Positions 23,874-31,122 are shown, counted from the stretch's first letter. The stretch: DNA of 64,000 bases from Allobosea lathyri (GCF_900108245.1 NZ_FNUY01000007.1:282839-346838); one strand, 5' to 3'. Numbers and translations: made by a program. Notes: generated from the sequence alone by a model not told the origin.

Positions 23874-24799
23874 GCTGCTCTCCGGGCTTCGACGCCAAGT
23901 TTCGCAAGGATGGTCGTCGACACGGCACTGCCGGGCTCGCCGGGCGCCGGCCCCCATGCATGACTGGTCCAACTCGTCGGGTCATTCCGCCAGTTGGCGA
24001 CCGGGATGCGCCAGCTCTCGACGTCGTCGGCGGCCGTTGCGCCGACAGTGCCGGGCGCGTCGAAGTGATCTTCCCAGCCGTCACGGTTCAACCACGTCGC
24101 CGAATGCGGGATGAACTCTGTCCCCTCTGCGCCACGCTTGGCCTCGGCGGCGGCAAACGCCTTGGCGCCCGCGATTATCCTTTCGGGATCTGCTCCGCCC
24201 TTGACCTTGGCATCGAAGCGCTTTTTCGCGTTGGCGCGGGGATCGACGCCCTTGCGCTTGGGATAAGCTGCCCGGAACCGCTCGAATGCGTCATCGCTTG
24301 CAGCCTTCGAAGGCTTTCCGATGGGCTGCTTTGCTTCTGTCGATTTCCCTGCCAAATCGGACGTATTATCTAATTCCTTGTTTTCCTTGTCTTCTACTTT
24401 GTATCGGTCGTGTATCGGAAGTGTATCGGCGGGCGTATCGCTAGGTGTATCGCCGGGCAGGCTCACGCGCTGATATTTGTCATAATTACAGATACTTATG
24501 ACCAACACGCCTGTATCGCTTCGCGTATCGATCATCGTATCGGTTTTGAGACGCCCCAAAAATCGCTGAACCTTGCCCAGCTTCCACCCCCAGGCCTCCG
24601 AAATGAAGCGATAGGAGTGCGCGACCTGTCCGCGCCCGATCTCGATCGTGGCCGATCCGACGCGCTTGCGGTGAGGCTTCCAAGCGGCCTGAGACAACAG
24701 CCAGATCCACGCCTCGCGCAGCGAATACGGCCCCGGCTCGGCAAGCGTCGGGTGTTCCCAGATGCCGCGATCGACAGCGAAGACGCCTCGCTCACTCAT
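23870..24799 (-). CDS. Phage replication initiator/helicase-loader-type DNA-binding protein
   Basis: A 309-residue protein. Residues 1-110 form a winged-helix-like domain (GVFAVDRGIWEHPTLA, YSLREAWIWLLSQA, GQVAHSYRFISEAWGW, KVQRFLGRL), as in phage replisome organisers. A linker with the repeats DTPSDTPADT follows, encoded by DNA iterons, then a C-terminal region (AFERFRAAYPKRKGVDPRANAKKRF) common in phage O/DnaT-like proteins. It overlaps dnaB by 4 bp. An initiator carrying its own origin iterons next to a helicase gene is the lambda O/P-type layout. Confidence 0.8.
   Translation of the reverse strand: MSERGVFAVDRGIWEHPTLAEPGPYSLREAWIWLLSQAAWKPHRKRVGSATIEIGRGQVAHSYRFISEAWGWKLGKVQRFLGRLKTDTMIDTRSDTGVLVISICNYDKYQRVSLPGDTPSDTPADTLPIHDRYKVEDKENKELDNTSDLAGKSTEAKQPIGKPSKAASDDAFERFRAAYPKRKGVDPRANAKKRFDAKVKGGADPERIIAGAKAFAAAEAKRGAEGTEFIPHSATWLNRDGWEDHFDAPGTVGATAADDVESWRIPVANWRNDPTSWTSHAWGPAPGEPGSAVSTTILAKLGVEARRAA
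24401..24542. other. Putative replication origin: eight GTATCG iterons inside the initiator gene
   Basis: GTATCG occurs at 24401, 24412, 24423, 24435 and 24447, then at 24513, 24525 and 24537. Spacings are 11, 11, 12, 12, then 66 (six turns), 12 and 12 bp, so all copies face the same side of the helix. The 60-bp gap between the two clusters includes an AT-rich segment (24471-24508). Iterons plus an AT-rich segment inside an initiator gene match the lambda origin in gene O. Confidence 0.8.
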
Positions 24800-26229
24800 G
24801 CCGCGTTTCCCATCATATCAACGACGATGGAGCGGGCCGGGTCGCACCACAGCGTGACGCGCCCTGTCGAGCCCTGCCGGGCCTTTTCGATACCGATCTC
24901 GACGAGGTTCTGAGTGCGCTGATATTCGTTCAGGGCCTCGCCATCGCGGTCGCGATATTTCTTGGAGTTGAGGATGTAATAGGCCTCACGATAGAGCATC
25001 AGGACGGCGTCTGCAGCCTCCTCGATCTCGCCGGAGGCGCGTAGGTCCGCAAGCGTCGGACGCTTCTCGTCGCGGCCCTCTGATGCGCGGTTGACCTGAC
25101 AACCGAGGATGACGGCACAGCCGAGTTGCTTCGCCAGCACCTTTGCGCCGTTGGCAATCTCGCCCAGCTCATTGACGCGGTTGCCCTGATAGCGATTAGG
25201 AGGCTTCACGATTTGGCAATGGTCGATGACGACCAACCGGAGCCGCTTCCCCTCGCACTCCAGCCGTGCGGCTTCCCGGCGGCATGAGACCATCATGTCG
25301 GCGATGCTCAGGGCTGGCGTGTCGTCAATGAGCAGCGGCACGCCGTCAAACTGGTCGCGCTCCCATTCGATCATGTCGAGATCGGATTCGGCGACATGGC
25401 CGGCAAGGATATCGCCATAGGACGGCGACTTGCCGCCGATCCGCTCGGCGATGATCCGCGCGATGATTTCCGACGATGGCACCTCTAGGGAAAAGAATGC
25501 CACGCCGTGGCCGGCGCGACTGACCTTGCCGGCGATCGACGACGCCACCATCGTCTTGCCCATGCCCGTCCGGCCTGCCAGGACGATCAGGGAGCCCGGC
25601 GCAAGCCCTCGGCTGGGCAAGTGCCTGTCGAGTGTCACAAGGCCTGTGCCAGGGGGCCGCACGATATCGCCGGACATCATGCCCCGGACGTCGGTTGCCA
25701 AAGTCTTCGCGATACTTGCTGCCGTGCCCCGGCGCGTGCCCTTGCGGTCTAGCGTGACCTCCCGGACTTCATCGAGATGCGACAGGCTTTGCTCGACGAG
25801 CTGGATGGCGTCCATTGTCAGGGCGGTAGACCGGACGTTATCGCCCATGTCAGCGATCCGCCGAAGTGCCCAATTCGCCTTAATGTTGCGAGCGTATTGC
25901 CCAAAGACTGCCGGATGCGCCGCAATCCCCAAAAGCTGCGCCTGCGCCTCATAGAAGCTCACGCCAGCCCCGAACATCGTACCGATGCCCCCTTGCAGCA
26001 CAGACCGCAGGTCGATGGCATCGCCGCGCATAGCCACGGCCCTGATGCGTTCCCAGAGAAGGCCAAGCCCTTCGTCGAGGAAATGCACGGCCTCAAGCCC
26101 GGCTGACAATGCCGGGCCTGCCTTGTCGGGTGTCATCAGAACGCCGCCGAGCAGTGCAGCTTCTAGTTCAGTCGTGCTCGCCGCCCATTCCGTCCGCTGT
26201 TCGCCGGACGCCGAGGCGGGAGGCATCAA
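24796..26229 (-). CDS. Replicative DNA helicase, DnaB family
   Basis: A 477-residue protein with the DnaB N-terminal helical domain (LEAALLGGVLMTPDKAGPAL, HFLDEGLGLLWERI) and a RecA-like C-terminal domain. Walker A is AGRTGMGKT (residues 218-226), H1a/H2 regions include FFSLEVPSSEII, Walker B is LRLVVIDHCQ, and H3/H4 follow (ILGCQVNRASEGRDEKRPTLADLRASGEIEEAAD, split by a loop). It unwinds DNA at the element fork, probably loaded by the initiator next to it. ATGA overlaps join it to both neighbours. An element-encoded helicase points to autonomous replication after excision. Confidence 0.94.
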   Translation of the reverse strand: MMPPASASGEQRTEWAASTTELEAALLGGVLMTPDKAGPALSAGLEAVHFLDEGLGLLWERIRAVAMRGDAIDLRSVLQGGIGTMFGAGVSFYEAQAQLLGIAAHPAVFGQYARNIKANWALRRIADMGDNVRSTALTMDAIQLVEQSLSHLDEVREVTLDRKGTRRGTAASIAKTLATDVRGMMSGDIVRPPGTGLVTLDRHLPSRGLAPGSLIVLAGRTGMGKTMVASSIAGKVSRAGHGVAFFSLEVPSSEIIARIIAERIGGKSPSYGDILAGHVAESDLDMIEWERDQFDGVPLLIDDTPALSIADMMVSCRREAARLECEGKRLRLVVIDHCQIVKPPNRYQGNRVNELGEIANGAKVLAKQLGCAVILGCQVNRASEGRDEKRPTLADLRASGEIEEAADAVLMLYREAYYILNSKKYRDRDGEALNEYQRTQNLVEIGIEKARQGSTGRVTLWCDPARSIVVDMMGNAA

Positions 26230-26450
26230 GTGCGCCTCCGGTCTGAGAGGCGCGCGATGCCTCCCCCCATGGCAGGCTCGCGCCCTTCATACACGCGAAG
26301 CCAGCGGCCCCATGCCTTGCCGGCCGCCAGACCGTCCTGAATGGACAACGTCTCTTTGGCGCGGTTCTGCGCTGCGACGTATTCATTCCAAAGCCGGGTC
26401 ACATGGTCGGGGACCGGCGCGTCCGCAATCTTCGTTACGGTTGCGATCAT
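26226..26450 (-). CDS. Small hypothetical early protein (74 aa)
   Basis: A 74-residue protein beginning MIATVTKIADAPVPDHVTRLWNEYVAAQNRAKETL and ending in a charged tail. It sits between the Cro-like gene and dnaB, joined by ATGA overlaps at both ends. No family recognised. Confidence 0.65.
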   Translation of the reverse strand: MIATVTKIADAPVPDHVTRLWNEYVAAQNRAKETLSIQDGLAAGKAWGRWLRVYEGREPAMGGGIARLSDRRRT

Positions 26451-26734
26451 GGTGCGACGTCCTCGCGCGTGGCGCGTCCCGCACCTGCATGTGCGTGGGC
26501 GGGCGCGGAGGCCGATTTCTCGATATGGGCCGCTCGCGCGTCCGCCCATGAGCTGGCTTTGATTTTGCCACGGCTCAGTTTCTCAACCGCAGCGATGACG
26601 TCCGGGCGCGGCTGGCGCTCGCCCCGCTCGTATCGGCTCCATGTCCGCGCCGGGTTCAGCCCTGCGAGGCCGATGCACTTCGCGACATGCTCCTGAGAAA
26701 GACCAGCCTTGGTTCGCCATTCAATGGGAAGCAT
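26447..26734 (-). CDS. XRE-family HTH regulator, Cro-like
   Basis: A 95-residue protein with an HTH at residues 5-55 (WRTKAGLSQEHVAKCIGL, TWSRYERGERQPRPDVIAAVEKLS). It is the first gene of the leftward early operon, divergent from the CI-like repressor, so it holds the cro position. The C-terminal 35 residues are alanine/histidine-rich and probably disordered. It would compete with the repressor for the ATCCGGCTATAT operators in the shared 139-bp region. Confidence 0.82.
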   Translation of the reverse strand: MLPIEWRTKAGLSQEHVAKCIGLAGLNPARTWSRYERGERQPRPDVIAAVEKLSRGKIKASSWADARAAHIEKSASAPAHAHAGAGRATREDVAP

Positions 26735-26761
26735 TTTCCGCTTTCGACCAAAAATAAACCA

Positions 26762-26807
26762 ATCCGGCTATATCGACTTTCCCTGCGCGTCGCAAGTGAA
26801 TATAGCC
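26762..26807. promoter_or_regulatory. Operator pair in the cro-cI intergenic region
   Basis: ATCCGGCTATAT at 26762-26773 faces the inverted half-site AATATAGCC at 26799-26807. The same 12-mer and its inverse occur again on the other side of the repressor gene. A partial copy, GATCGGCTA, lies at 26833-26841. Binding by the CI-like and Cro-like proteins is inferred from position. Confidence 0.7.
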
Positions 26808-26873
26808 ATTACGGCAGTTCCCCCCACAGTGGGATCGGCTAAAGCTGTCAGTTGCGTATCGGAGGGTTATTCA

Positions 26874-27491
26874 GTGGCAGATCAGCCAAACAGGGTCGGA
26901 GAAGTCCGCAAGAGGGCGAAGCTCAGTCAGCAGGATCTGGCCGAAAAGGTCGGCGCCCATTGGATCACGATATCCAAGCTGGAGCGCGGGAAGATGCAGC
27001 TTACGGGGGATTGGCTGCGCCGCCTGGCCGACGCGCTGGGGACCAGTATGGCGGACCTGCTGCCTAAACAGGAATCTCTGCGCCGAGAGGTAGTCGTTGA
27101 AGGTGAAATTATGTCTGACGGCACAGTATCCGTGCTGGACGGAGACATGCGGGATGCCGTGCTTTTGCCTGCGGACGGTCACGACGACCCGCATTCCTAC
27201 TGGCTTATGTGCGAAGGCGATGCCCTTTATCCGTTTTTTGCGGAGCACGATATGATCCGCTTTGTATGGGTCGGCCCTGATGATTACGCCCTTGGCGTCG
27301 GGCGAATGTGCCACCTTCAGACCATGGAGGGGGAAAGTCTCGTGGGGTTTCTGGGTGATCTCACCGCAAAAGGCCTCACGCTCAGTACCCCTACCGGACG
27401 GCCACGCAAGGGACTGCGCGCTAAACAGCTTGGCATAGCGGTTGAAGCTAAATGGGCGGTTCCGTCGCTTACGACGGATATAGCCGATTAG
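26874..27491 (+). CDS. CI-like prophage repressor with degenerate S24 peptidase domain
   Basis: A 205-residue protein from GTG 26874, preceded by GGAGG. The N-terminal XRE HTH is VGEVRKRAKLSQQDLAEKVG, ITISKLERGKMQL. The C-terminal domain has the LexA/S24 fold pattern, but the nucleophile motif GDSM reads GDALYP (Ala117 for Ser), and the region where the catalytic Lys should lie reads VGFLG. It should therefore not self-cleave on RecA activation. This fits a repressor released by an antirepressor, such as the P22 Ant-like protein at 10084-10668. Operator-like sites flank both ends of the gene. Confidence 0.87.
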   Translation: MADQPNRVGEVRKRAKLSQQDLAEKVGAHWITISKLERGKMQLTGDWLRRLADALGTSMADLLPKQESLRREVVVEGEIMSDGTVSVLDGDMRDAVLLPADGHDDPHSYWLMCEGDALYPFFAEHDMIRFVWVGPDDYALGVGRMCHLQTMEGESLVGFLGDLTAKGLTLSTPTGRPRKGLRAKQLGIAVEAKWAVPSLTTDIAD

Positions 27492-27532
27492 GGTTAATTC
27501 GAGCTTGCGTGTCTAACCCGATCCGGCTATAT
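27477..27532. promoter_or_regulatory. Second operator pair, at the 3' end of the repressor gene
   Basis: GATATAGCCGAT (27477-27488) overlaps the repressor stop codon, and ATCCGGCTATAT (27521-27532) lies 28 bp before the next gene at 27561. Both match the sites upstream of the repressor, in inverted orientation to one another. They probably put the rightward int operon under the same repressor. Confidence 0.72.
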
Positions 27533-27560
27533 GGTCTCACGGTTCACCCGGAGAGCAGCC

Positions 27561-27932
27561 ATGTCGCAACCCGATGCCAATCCTCAGAACGTGAGAGCCC
27601 ACCCGGGCCACGCTCCTATCGTCGCAGCTATGGGGCGGTGCCCGGCCTTCGAGAAGGCCCTCGCTGACGCCTATCGCAAGCTTGAATATTCTATCCCCAA
27701 CCTTCGGTACGCGTCGATCCTGCTGGAGACGATGCGGGACGACGCGCTGGAAAATCCAGACATGGTCGCCGGCAACGACGATCTTCGCCGCTTCGATCTG
27801 ACCAAAGACCAATGGGACGGTTTGATCTACGCGATCAGCCATGTTGGGGATCTCGCCCGCGACCTGGACAGGCTCTATTTTGCTGGCTTCGAGCAGGGGC
27901 AACATGCTTCGCGCCAGCAGGTGGCGTCATGA
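27561..27932 (+). CDS. Hypothetical protein of the rightward operon (123 aa)
   Basis: A 123-residue, mostly helical protein (CPAFEKALADAYRKLEYSIPNLRYASILLETMRDDALE; LTKDQWDGLIYAISHVGDLARDLDRLYFAGFEQG). First gene after the repressor operators. The frame extends to 27531 but ATG 27561 lies clear of the operator. It overlaps the next gene by ATGA. Similar small helical proteins are common in alphaproteobacterial prophages; the function is unknown. Confidence 0.72.
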   Translation: MSQPDANPQNVRAHPGHAPIVAAMGRCPAFEKALADAYRKLEYSIPNLRYASILLETMRDDALENPDMVAGNDDLRRFDLTKDQWDGLIYAISHVGDLARDLDRLYFAGFEQGQHASRQQVAS

Positions 27933-28306
27933 GCGCTTCAACTGCGCGCGACGAGCGCCCCAGCTTCTACATCCAGGCGGCCACTGACCCCATCCGCTGC
28001 ACTGGCGCTTTCGTCGAGTACGCCGACGAAACGCTCTTAGTCGAACCAATCGAGAGCGTGACAGAAGACAACTTTCTCGCCGTTGTCGCCCTCGATCACG
28101 GTTTGCCACGCCTTGTTCGCTTGAAGAGCACGGGACGTGATGGGGACGGTCGGTTCACGCCCAAAGGCGACCCGAAAGAGGCCTTCACCATCAATGACGC
28201 GTTCACTTTTGAGCGCCGGGACTTCGGCAAGTTCGTTCACATTCTCGGCCGTGCGGTCGACCAGACTCGGAGCTTCCCAAAGCTAACGATCGGGGGGCGG
28301 TCATGA
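27929..28306 (+). CDS. Hypothetical protein of the rightward operon (125 aa)
   Basis: A 125-residue protein with beta-rich middle (GAFVEYADETLLVEPIESV, FLAVVALDHGLPRLVRLKS) and the distinctive end GKFVHILGRAVDQTRSFPKL. ATGA overlaps link it to both neighbours. A related GK-V-LIGR-VDQ-R-FP segment recurs in a different frame at 28900-28968. No family recognised. Confidence 0.68.
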   Translation: MSASTARDERPSFYIQAATDPIRCTGAFVEYADETLLVEPIESVTEDNFLAVVALDHGLPRLVRLKSTGRDGDGRFTPKGDPKEAFTINDAFTFERRDFGKFVHILGRAVDQTRSFPKLTIGGRS

Positions 28307-28581
28307 GCTTCTGGCGCTTTCCCCCTCCGCCATCCCAGCGCATCAGCGCCCGGCTTCCTGGAACTGTCTGTTCGTTCTGCGGCTCTGACGAAGACGTCGC
28401 CAGTCAGTTCTGGACCGGCCGGGTCATCAGCATCCAGCACCAGCGGAAAACCATCTGCGAAGCGTGCATCGAATATGCCGATGAATTGACGCAGTGCGCC
28501 CGACTGGCGCGCCACGCTCCCAAGGCAAAGCCCGGCCCGTTCCGCCGCATCCAGCGTCCTGCCATCGGGAGGGCGTTATGA
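28303..28581 (+). CDS. Small protein with ClpX-type C4 zinc finger
   Basis: A 92-residue protein with a zinc-binding CSFCG ... ICEACIEYADEL pattern, which matches the ClpX N-terminal zinc finger (CSFCGK ... ICDECVELC). In ClpX that domain binds adaptors and substrates. A stand-alone copy in a phage-like operon may modulate the host ClpXP protease or simply be a small zinc protein. Linked by ATGA overlaps on both sides. Confidence 0.75.
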   Translation: MSFWRFPPPPSQRISARLPGTVCSFCGSDEDVASQFWTGRVISIQHQRKTICEACIEYADELTQCARLARHAPKAKPGPFRRIQRPAIGRAL

Positions 28582-28964
28582 GCGATGCGATTGCCGCGAT
28601 CTTGGGCGATCCGCTCGCCAACCTTGTCCAGCGATACCGGGCTCCACGCCGCCTGGACCGCGAGAAAAACTCCGTCATCAAATTCACAGATCGAATTGGA
28701 GCGACCCAAGCCGGCGGACAATATAAACAGGGTCAGTTGCTCTGCGAATCAGTCCGCATGGCCATTCGCAGACGGCGGACACACGCGTCAGGTTTGCGTC
28801 CAAAGAAATGGCTGCGACTTAACCCGGCATTTTGTGAAGTCAGTATCGACGCGTGCGGCGTTCGACTTCGGCCATGCAGCGTACCGCCTCGAAATTATTG
28901 GCAAAAATGTCGCCCTGATAGGCCGGCTGGTCGATCAGGGCCGCCAGTTTCCAAGGGAGATTGA
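28578..28964 (+). CDS. Hypothetical protein (128 aa), possibly frameshifted
   Basis: The start overlaps the previous stop (ATGA) and the first 30 residues (MSDAIAAILGDPLANLVQRY) look natural. The later part is rich in Arg, Cys and Pro and looks like out-of-frame translation. The alternative frame in the same DNA encodes at 28900-28968 a segment like the end of the 27929-28306 protein, so a frameshift or a decayed duplication is likely. Confidence 0.4.
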   Translation: MSDAIAAILGDPLANLVQRYRAPRRLDREKNSVIKFTDRIGATQAGGQYKQGQLLCESVRMAIRRRRTHASGLRPKKWLRLNPAFCEVSIDACGVRLRPCSVPPRNYWQKCRPDRPAGRSGPPVSKGD

Positions 28965-29506
28965 TGATGCCGAGAGTGAAGCTAACCGAGGAAGAAAAAG
29001 TCGAGCGTGCTCGACAAAAACACCGGCTCTGGAGAGCGGCAAATCTTGAACGCGCACGCGCAACTAAGCGCGAATATATGGCGCGGCGCCGCGCCGAAAA
29101 GCCGGAGGAGGTTGCCGCTTCAAAGAAGAAGTGGGCGGCTGCCAATCCCGAGTACATTCGAGCGTCGTCGCGGAAGCAATATCATAAGCACCCGGAGAAA
29201 GCGGCGGCTCGTCGGCGGCGATGGCGGATAAGCAAATTTGGAATTAACCGGACCGACCAGCACAAGTTGATGGACAGATGTCATGCAGCAATCCCGCGCA
29301 CTTTGCCGCGCGATGTTCGAGATGACGTCTTCAGCGCGTTGGTCGTCGCTGTGTATGAAGGGCGCTTTCCCAAGCGCGTTCAGCCGGAGCACGCCAAAAC
29401 GATCATTTCGGAACACTACAAGCAGTTCTCCAAATTCGACACCGTCTCACTCGACGCGGTGGTGTGTGAAGGCGCTACGCGCGGCCAACTGATGGGCATC
29501 TACTGA
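28961..29506 (+). CDS. Basic hypothetical protein (181 aa)
   Basis: A 181-residue protein. Residues 1-95 are strongly basic and repetitive (ARQKHRLWRAANLERARATKREYMARRRAEKP, KWAAANPEYIRASSRKQYHKHPEKAAARRRRW), likely nucleic-acid binding. The C-terminal third is ordered (LPRDVRDDVFSALVVAVYEG, TVSLDAVV). Three consecutive ATG codons at 28961-28970 leave the start ambiguous by two residues. It overlaps the previous gene by 4 bp. Confidence 0.68.
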   Translation: MMMPRVKLTEEEKVERARQKHRLWRAANLERARATKREYMARRRAEKPEEVAASKKKWAAANPEYIRASSRKQYHKHPEKAAARRRRWRISKFGINRTDQHKLMDRCHAAIPRTLPRDVRDDVFSALVVAVYEGRFPKRVQPEHAKTIISEHYKQFSKFDTVSLDAVVCEGATRGQLMGIY

Positions 29507-29508
29507 GA

Positions 29509-29937
29509 ATGGGCGTCGCCAAAATCGACCGCGCGAGTGTGCTTCCAGACACTCCCCTTCGCCTGTCGGTTGCGGCGGCGCTTGCCTTCCCCGATGGTTC
29601 GATGACTGAATCAGGCCTGCGGCGGGAACGACAGACCGGCCGCCTTGAAACCTGGCGGACGGCGGGTAAGGAGTACACCTCCCTTGCAGCCATCTCAGAA
29701 ATGGTGAGCTTATGTCGCGCCCAACGAAAGGCCCCCGCCTCTATCTCCAGCCCGCGAGCCGGAGCAAGGCAGGCGTCCTCGACCCCGCAGTCTGGGTCAT
29801 CCGCGATGGAGGGCGAAAATATCGCACTGGCTGCGGCCCTGATGAGATGTCAGCCGCAGAAGACGCGCTCCGCCGATATCTCGTCGAAAAGCACGATCCT
29901 GCCGCTGCGGCCAAGATCCAATCCGACGACCCGCTGA
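29509..29937 (+). CDS. Excisionase-like DNA-binding protein
   Basis: A 142-residue protein. Residues 15-75 carry a pattern I associate with small HTH proteins just before integrases in rhizobial prophages (LRLSVAAALAFPDGSMTESGLRRER, LETWRTAGKEYTSLAAISEM). The C-terminal 70 residues are low-complexity Ser/Pro/Ala and overlap the integrase gene out of frame for 226 bp. The gene starts two bases after the preceding stop. Its position directly before int supports a role as recombination directionality factor. Confidence 0.72.
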   Translation: MGVAKIDRASVLPDTPLRLSVAAALAFPDGSMTESGLRRERQTGRLETWRTAGKEYTSLAAISEMVSLCRAQRKAPASISSPRAGARQASSTPQSGSSAMEGENIALAAALMRCQPQKTRSADISSKSTILPLRPRSNPTTR

Positions 29938-30914
29938 TTGCCGACATCCTCGCGTTCTACCTAGATCAGCGCGCCGAGGAGCAGGCACGGCCTGCGGAAG
30001 TCCGAAATCGCGTCGCACGTCTGCTTGGTTGGTGGAAAACGAAGCGTTGCTCCGAGGTGCGCCCGAGCACATGTCGTGACTACGCCATAGAGCGCGGTAA
30101 CGGCGCCGCCCGTCGAGAGCTTGAAGACCTCCGGGCAGCTCTCCGCCTCGCTTGGAAAGAGCGCATCCTCCCGAACCCGATCCCCGTTACGCTGCCGCCG
30201 CCAGGTGCGGCACGAGAGCGTTGGCTTACGAGATCAGAAGTTGCGCGATTGCTATGGGCCGCTTGGCGGCTGCGCGAAAAGCAGAAGCGTGGTCGCGGAC
30301 ATAACGGCGGACCGGCCCTTGAGACGGAGCGTTACACCGCGCGCCATGTTGCGCGCTTCATCCTTATTGGCCTGTACACTGGCACCCGCGCCGGGGCCGT
30401 TTGCGCCGCCGCTATCCGTCCAACGGTTGGGCATGCGTACGTCGATGTCGAGCGCGGCCTGTTCTACCGGCGCGCGAATGGTGTCCGCGAGACGAAGAAG
30501 CGCACCCCGCCGGTCGGCCTGGATAGCCGCCTCCTCGCTCACCTCCGCCGTTGGGAGGCCAAGGGTTTGTCCAAGAGCTTCGTGGTCGAGTGGAACGGCA
30601 AGCCGGTCGAGCGTGTCCACAAGGCATTCCGGGCTGTCAGGGACGCGGCCGGCCTCGGTCCTGACGTGACGCCCCATATCCTCCGCCACACGGCGGCCAC
30701 CTGGGGCATGCAGAACGGCGCCGAACCCTACGCCCTTGCTGGCATGCTGGGCATGTCGCTTGAAATTCTTTTGGAGGTCTACGGGCATCATCACCCGACC
30801 CATAATCGGGCCGCCGCTGCTGCTGTCGCGATGAGGCCGAAGAGAGAACGCCGGACAGAAACGGACAGAAACGATGGAACCGAACAGGAACGATCGTTGC
30901 CGAAAGCCCAATGA
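29712..30914 (+). CDS. Tyrosine-type site-specific integrase
   Basis: A 400-residue integrase. The N-terminal arm-binding and core-binding regions (DDPLIADILAFYLDQRAEE, STCRDYAIERGN) precede the catalytic domain: Arg226 in LYTGTRAGAV, His322/Arg325 in PHILRHTAATW and nucleophile Tyr357 in LEVYGHHHP. It catalyses recombination between tRNA-Pro and the element att site. The gene ends 38 bp before the right att repeat. Start 29712 (MSRPTKGPRLYL) matches family N-termini although it lies inside the excisionase-like frame. Confidence 0.95.
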   Translation: MSRPTKGPRLYLQPASRSKAGVLDPAVWVIRDGGRKYRTGCGPDEMSAAEDALRRYLVEKHDPAAAAKIQSDDPLIADILAFYLDQRAEEQARPAEVRNRVARLLGWWKTKRCSEVRPSTCRDYAIERGNGAARRELEDLRAALRLAWKERILPNPIPVTLPPPGAARERWLTRSEVARLLWAAWRLREKQKRGRGHNGGPALETERYTARHVARFILIGLYTGTRAGAVCAAAIRPTVGHAYVDVERGLFYRRANGVRETKKRTPPVGLDSRLLAHLRRWEAKGLSKSFVVEWNGKPVERVHKAFRAVRDAAGLGPDVTPHILRHTAATWGMQNGAEPYALAGMLGMSLEILLEVYGHHHPTHNRAAAAAVAMRPKRERRTETDRNDGTEQERSLPKAQ

Positions 30915-30951
30915 AATCAGCAAACGCGCGCACCATTTTTGGCCTAGTGGG

Positions 30952-30999
30952 CGTTCGGGACGAGGGGGTCGCAGGTTCAAAATCCTGCCACTCCGACCA
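30952..30999 (+). repeat. attR: right attachment repeat (tRNA-Pro 3' remnant)
   Basis: 48 bp matching 9676-9722 with one extra A (the T-loop reads TTCAAAAT instead of TTCAAAT). It lacks the 5' half of the tRNA, so it is not a gene. It marks the right end of the integrated element. Confidence 0.93.
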
Positions 31000-31010
31000 C
31001 TGGTTTAAAG

Positions 31011-31044
31011 GCTTTGGCGCTTCCCGCATTTTGCGCGCCAAAGC
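31011..31044. repeat. Perfect 10-bp inverted repeat beyond attR
   Basis: GCTTTGGCGC (31011-31020) and GCGCCAAAGC (31035-31044) flank a 14-base loop. There is no T tract. It lies 12 bp past attR, where the downstream flank of tRNA-Pro would have been before integration. Confidence 0.55.
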
Positions 31045-31122
31045 TCAGCCGGGTGTTTCAGCGGTGGCTATCGCCCGCGACGCCCGCTAGCATGCCCCCC
31101 AACGACATCGGTGGAACGGTCC

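Noticed and set aside
30952..30999. Second tRNA-Pro gene
   Set aside because: Only the 3' half is present and the T-loop has an extra base; it is the right att remnant.
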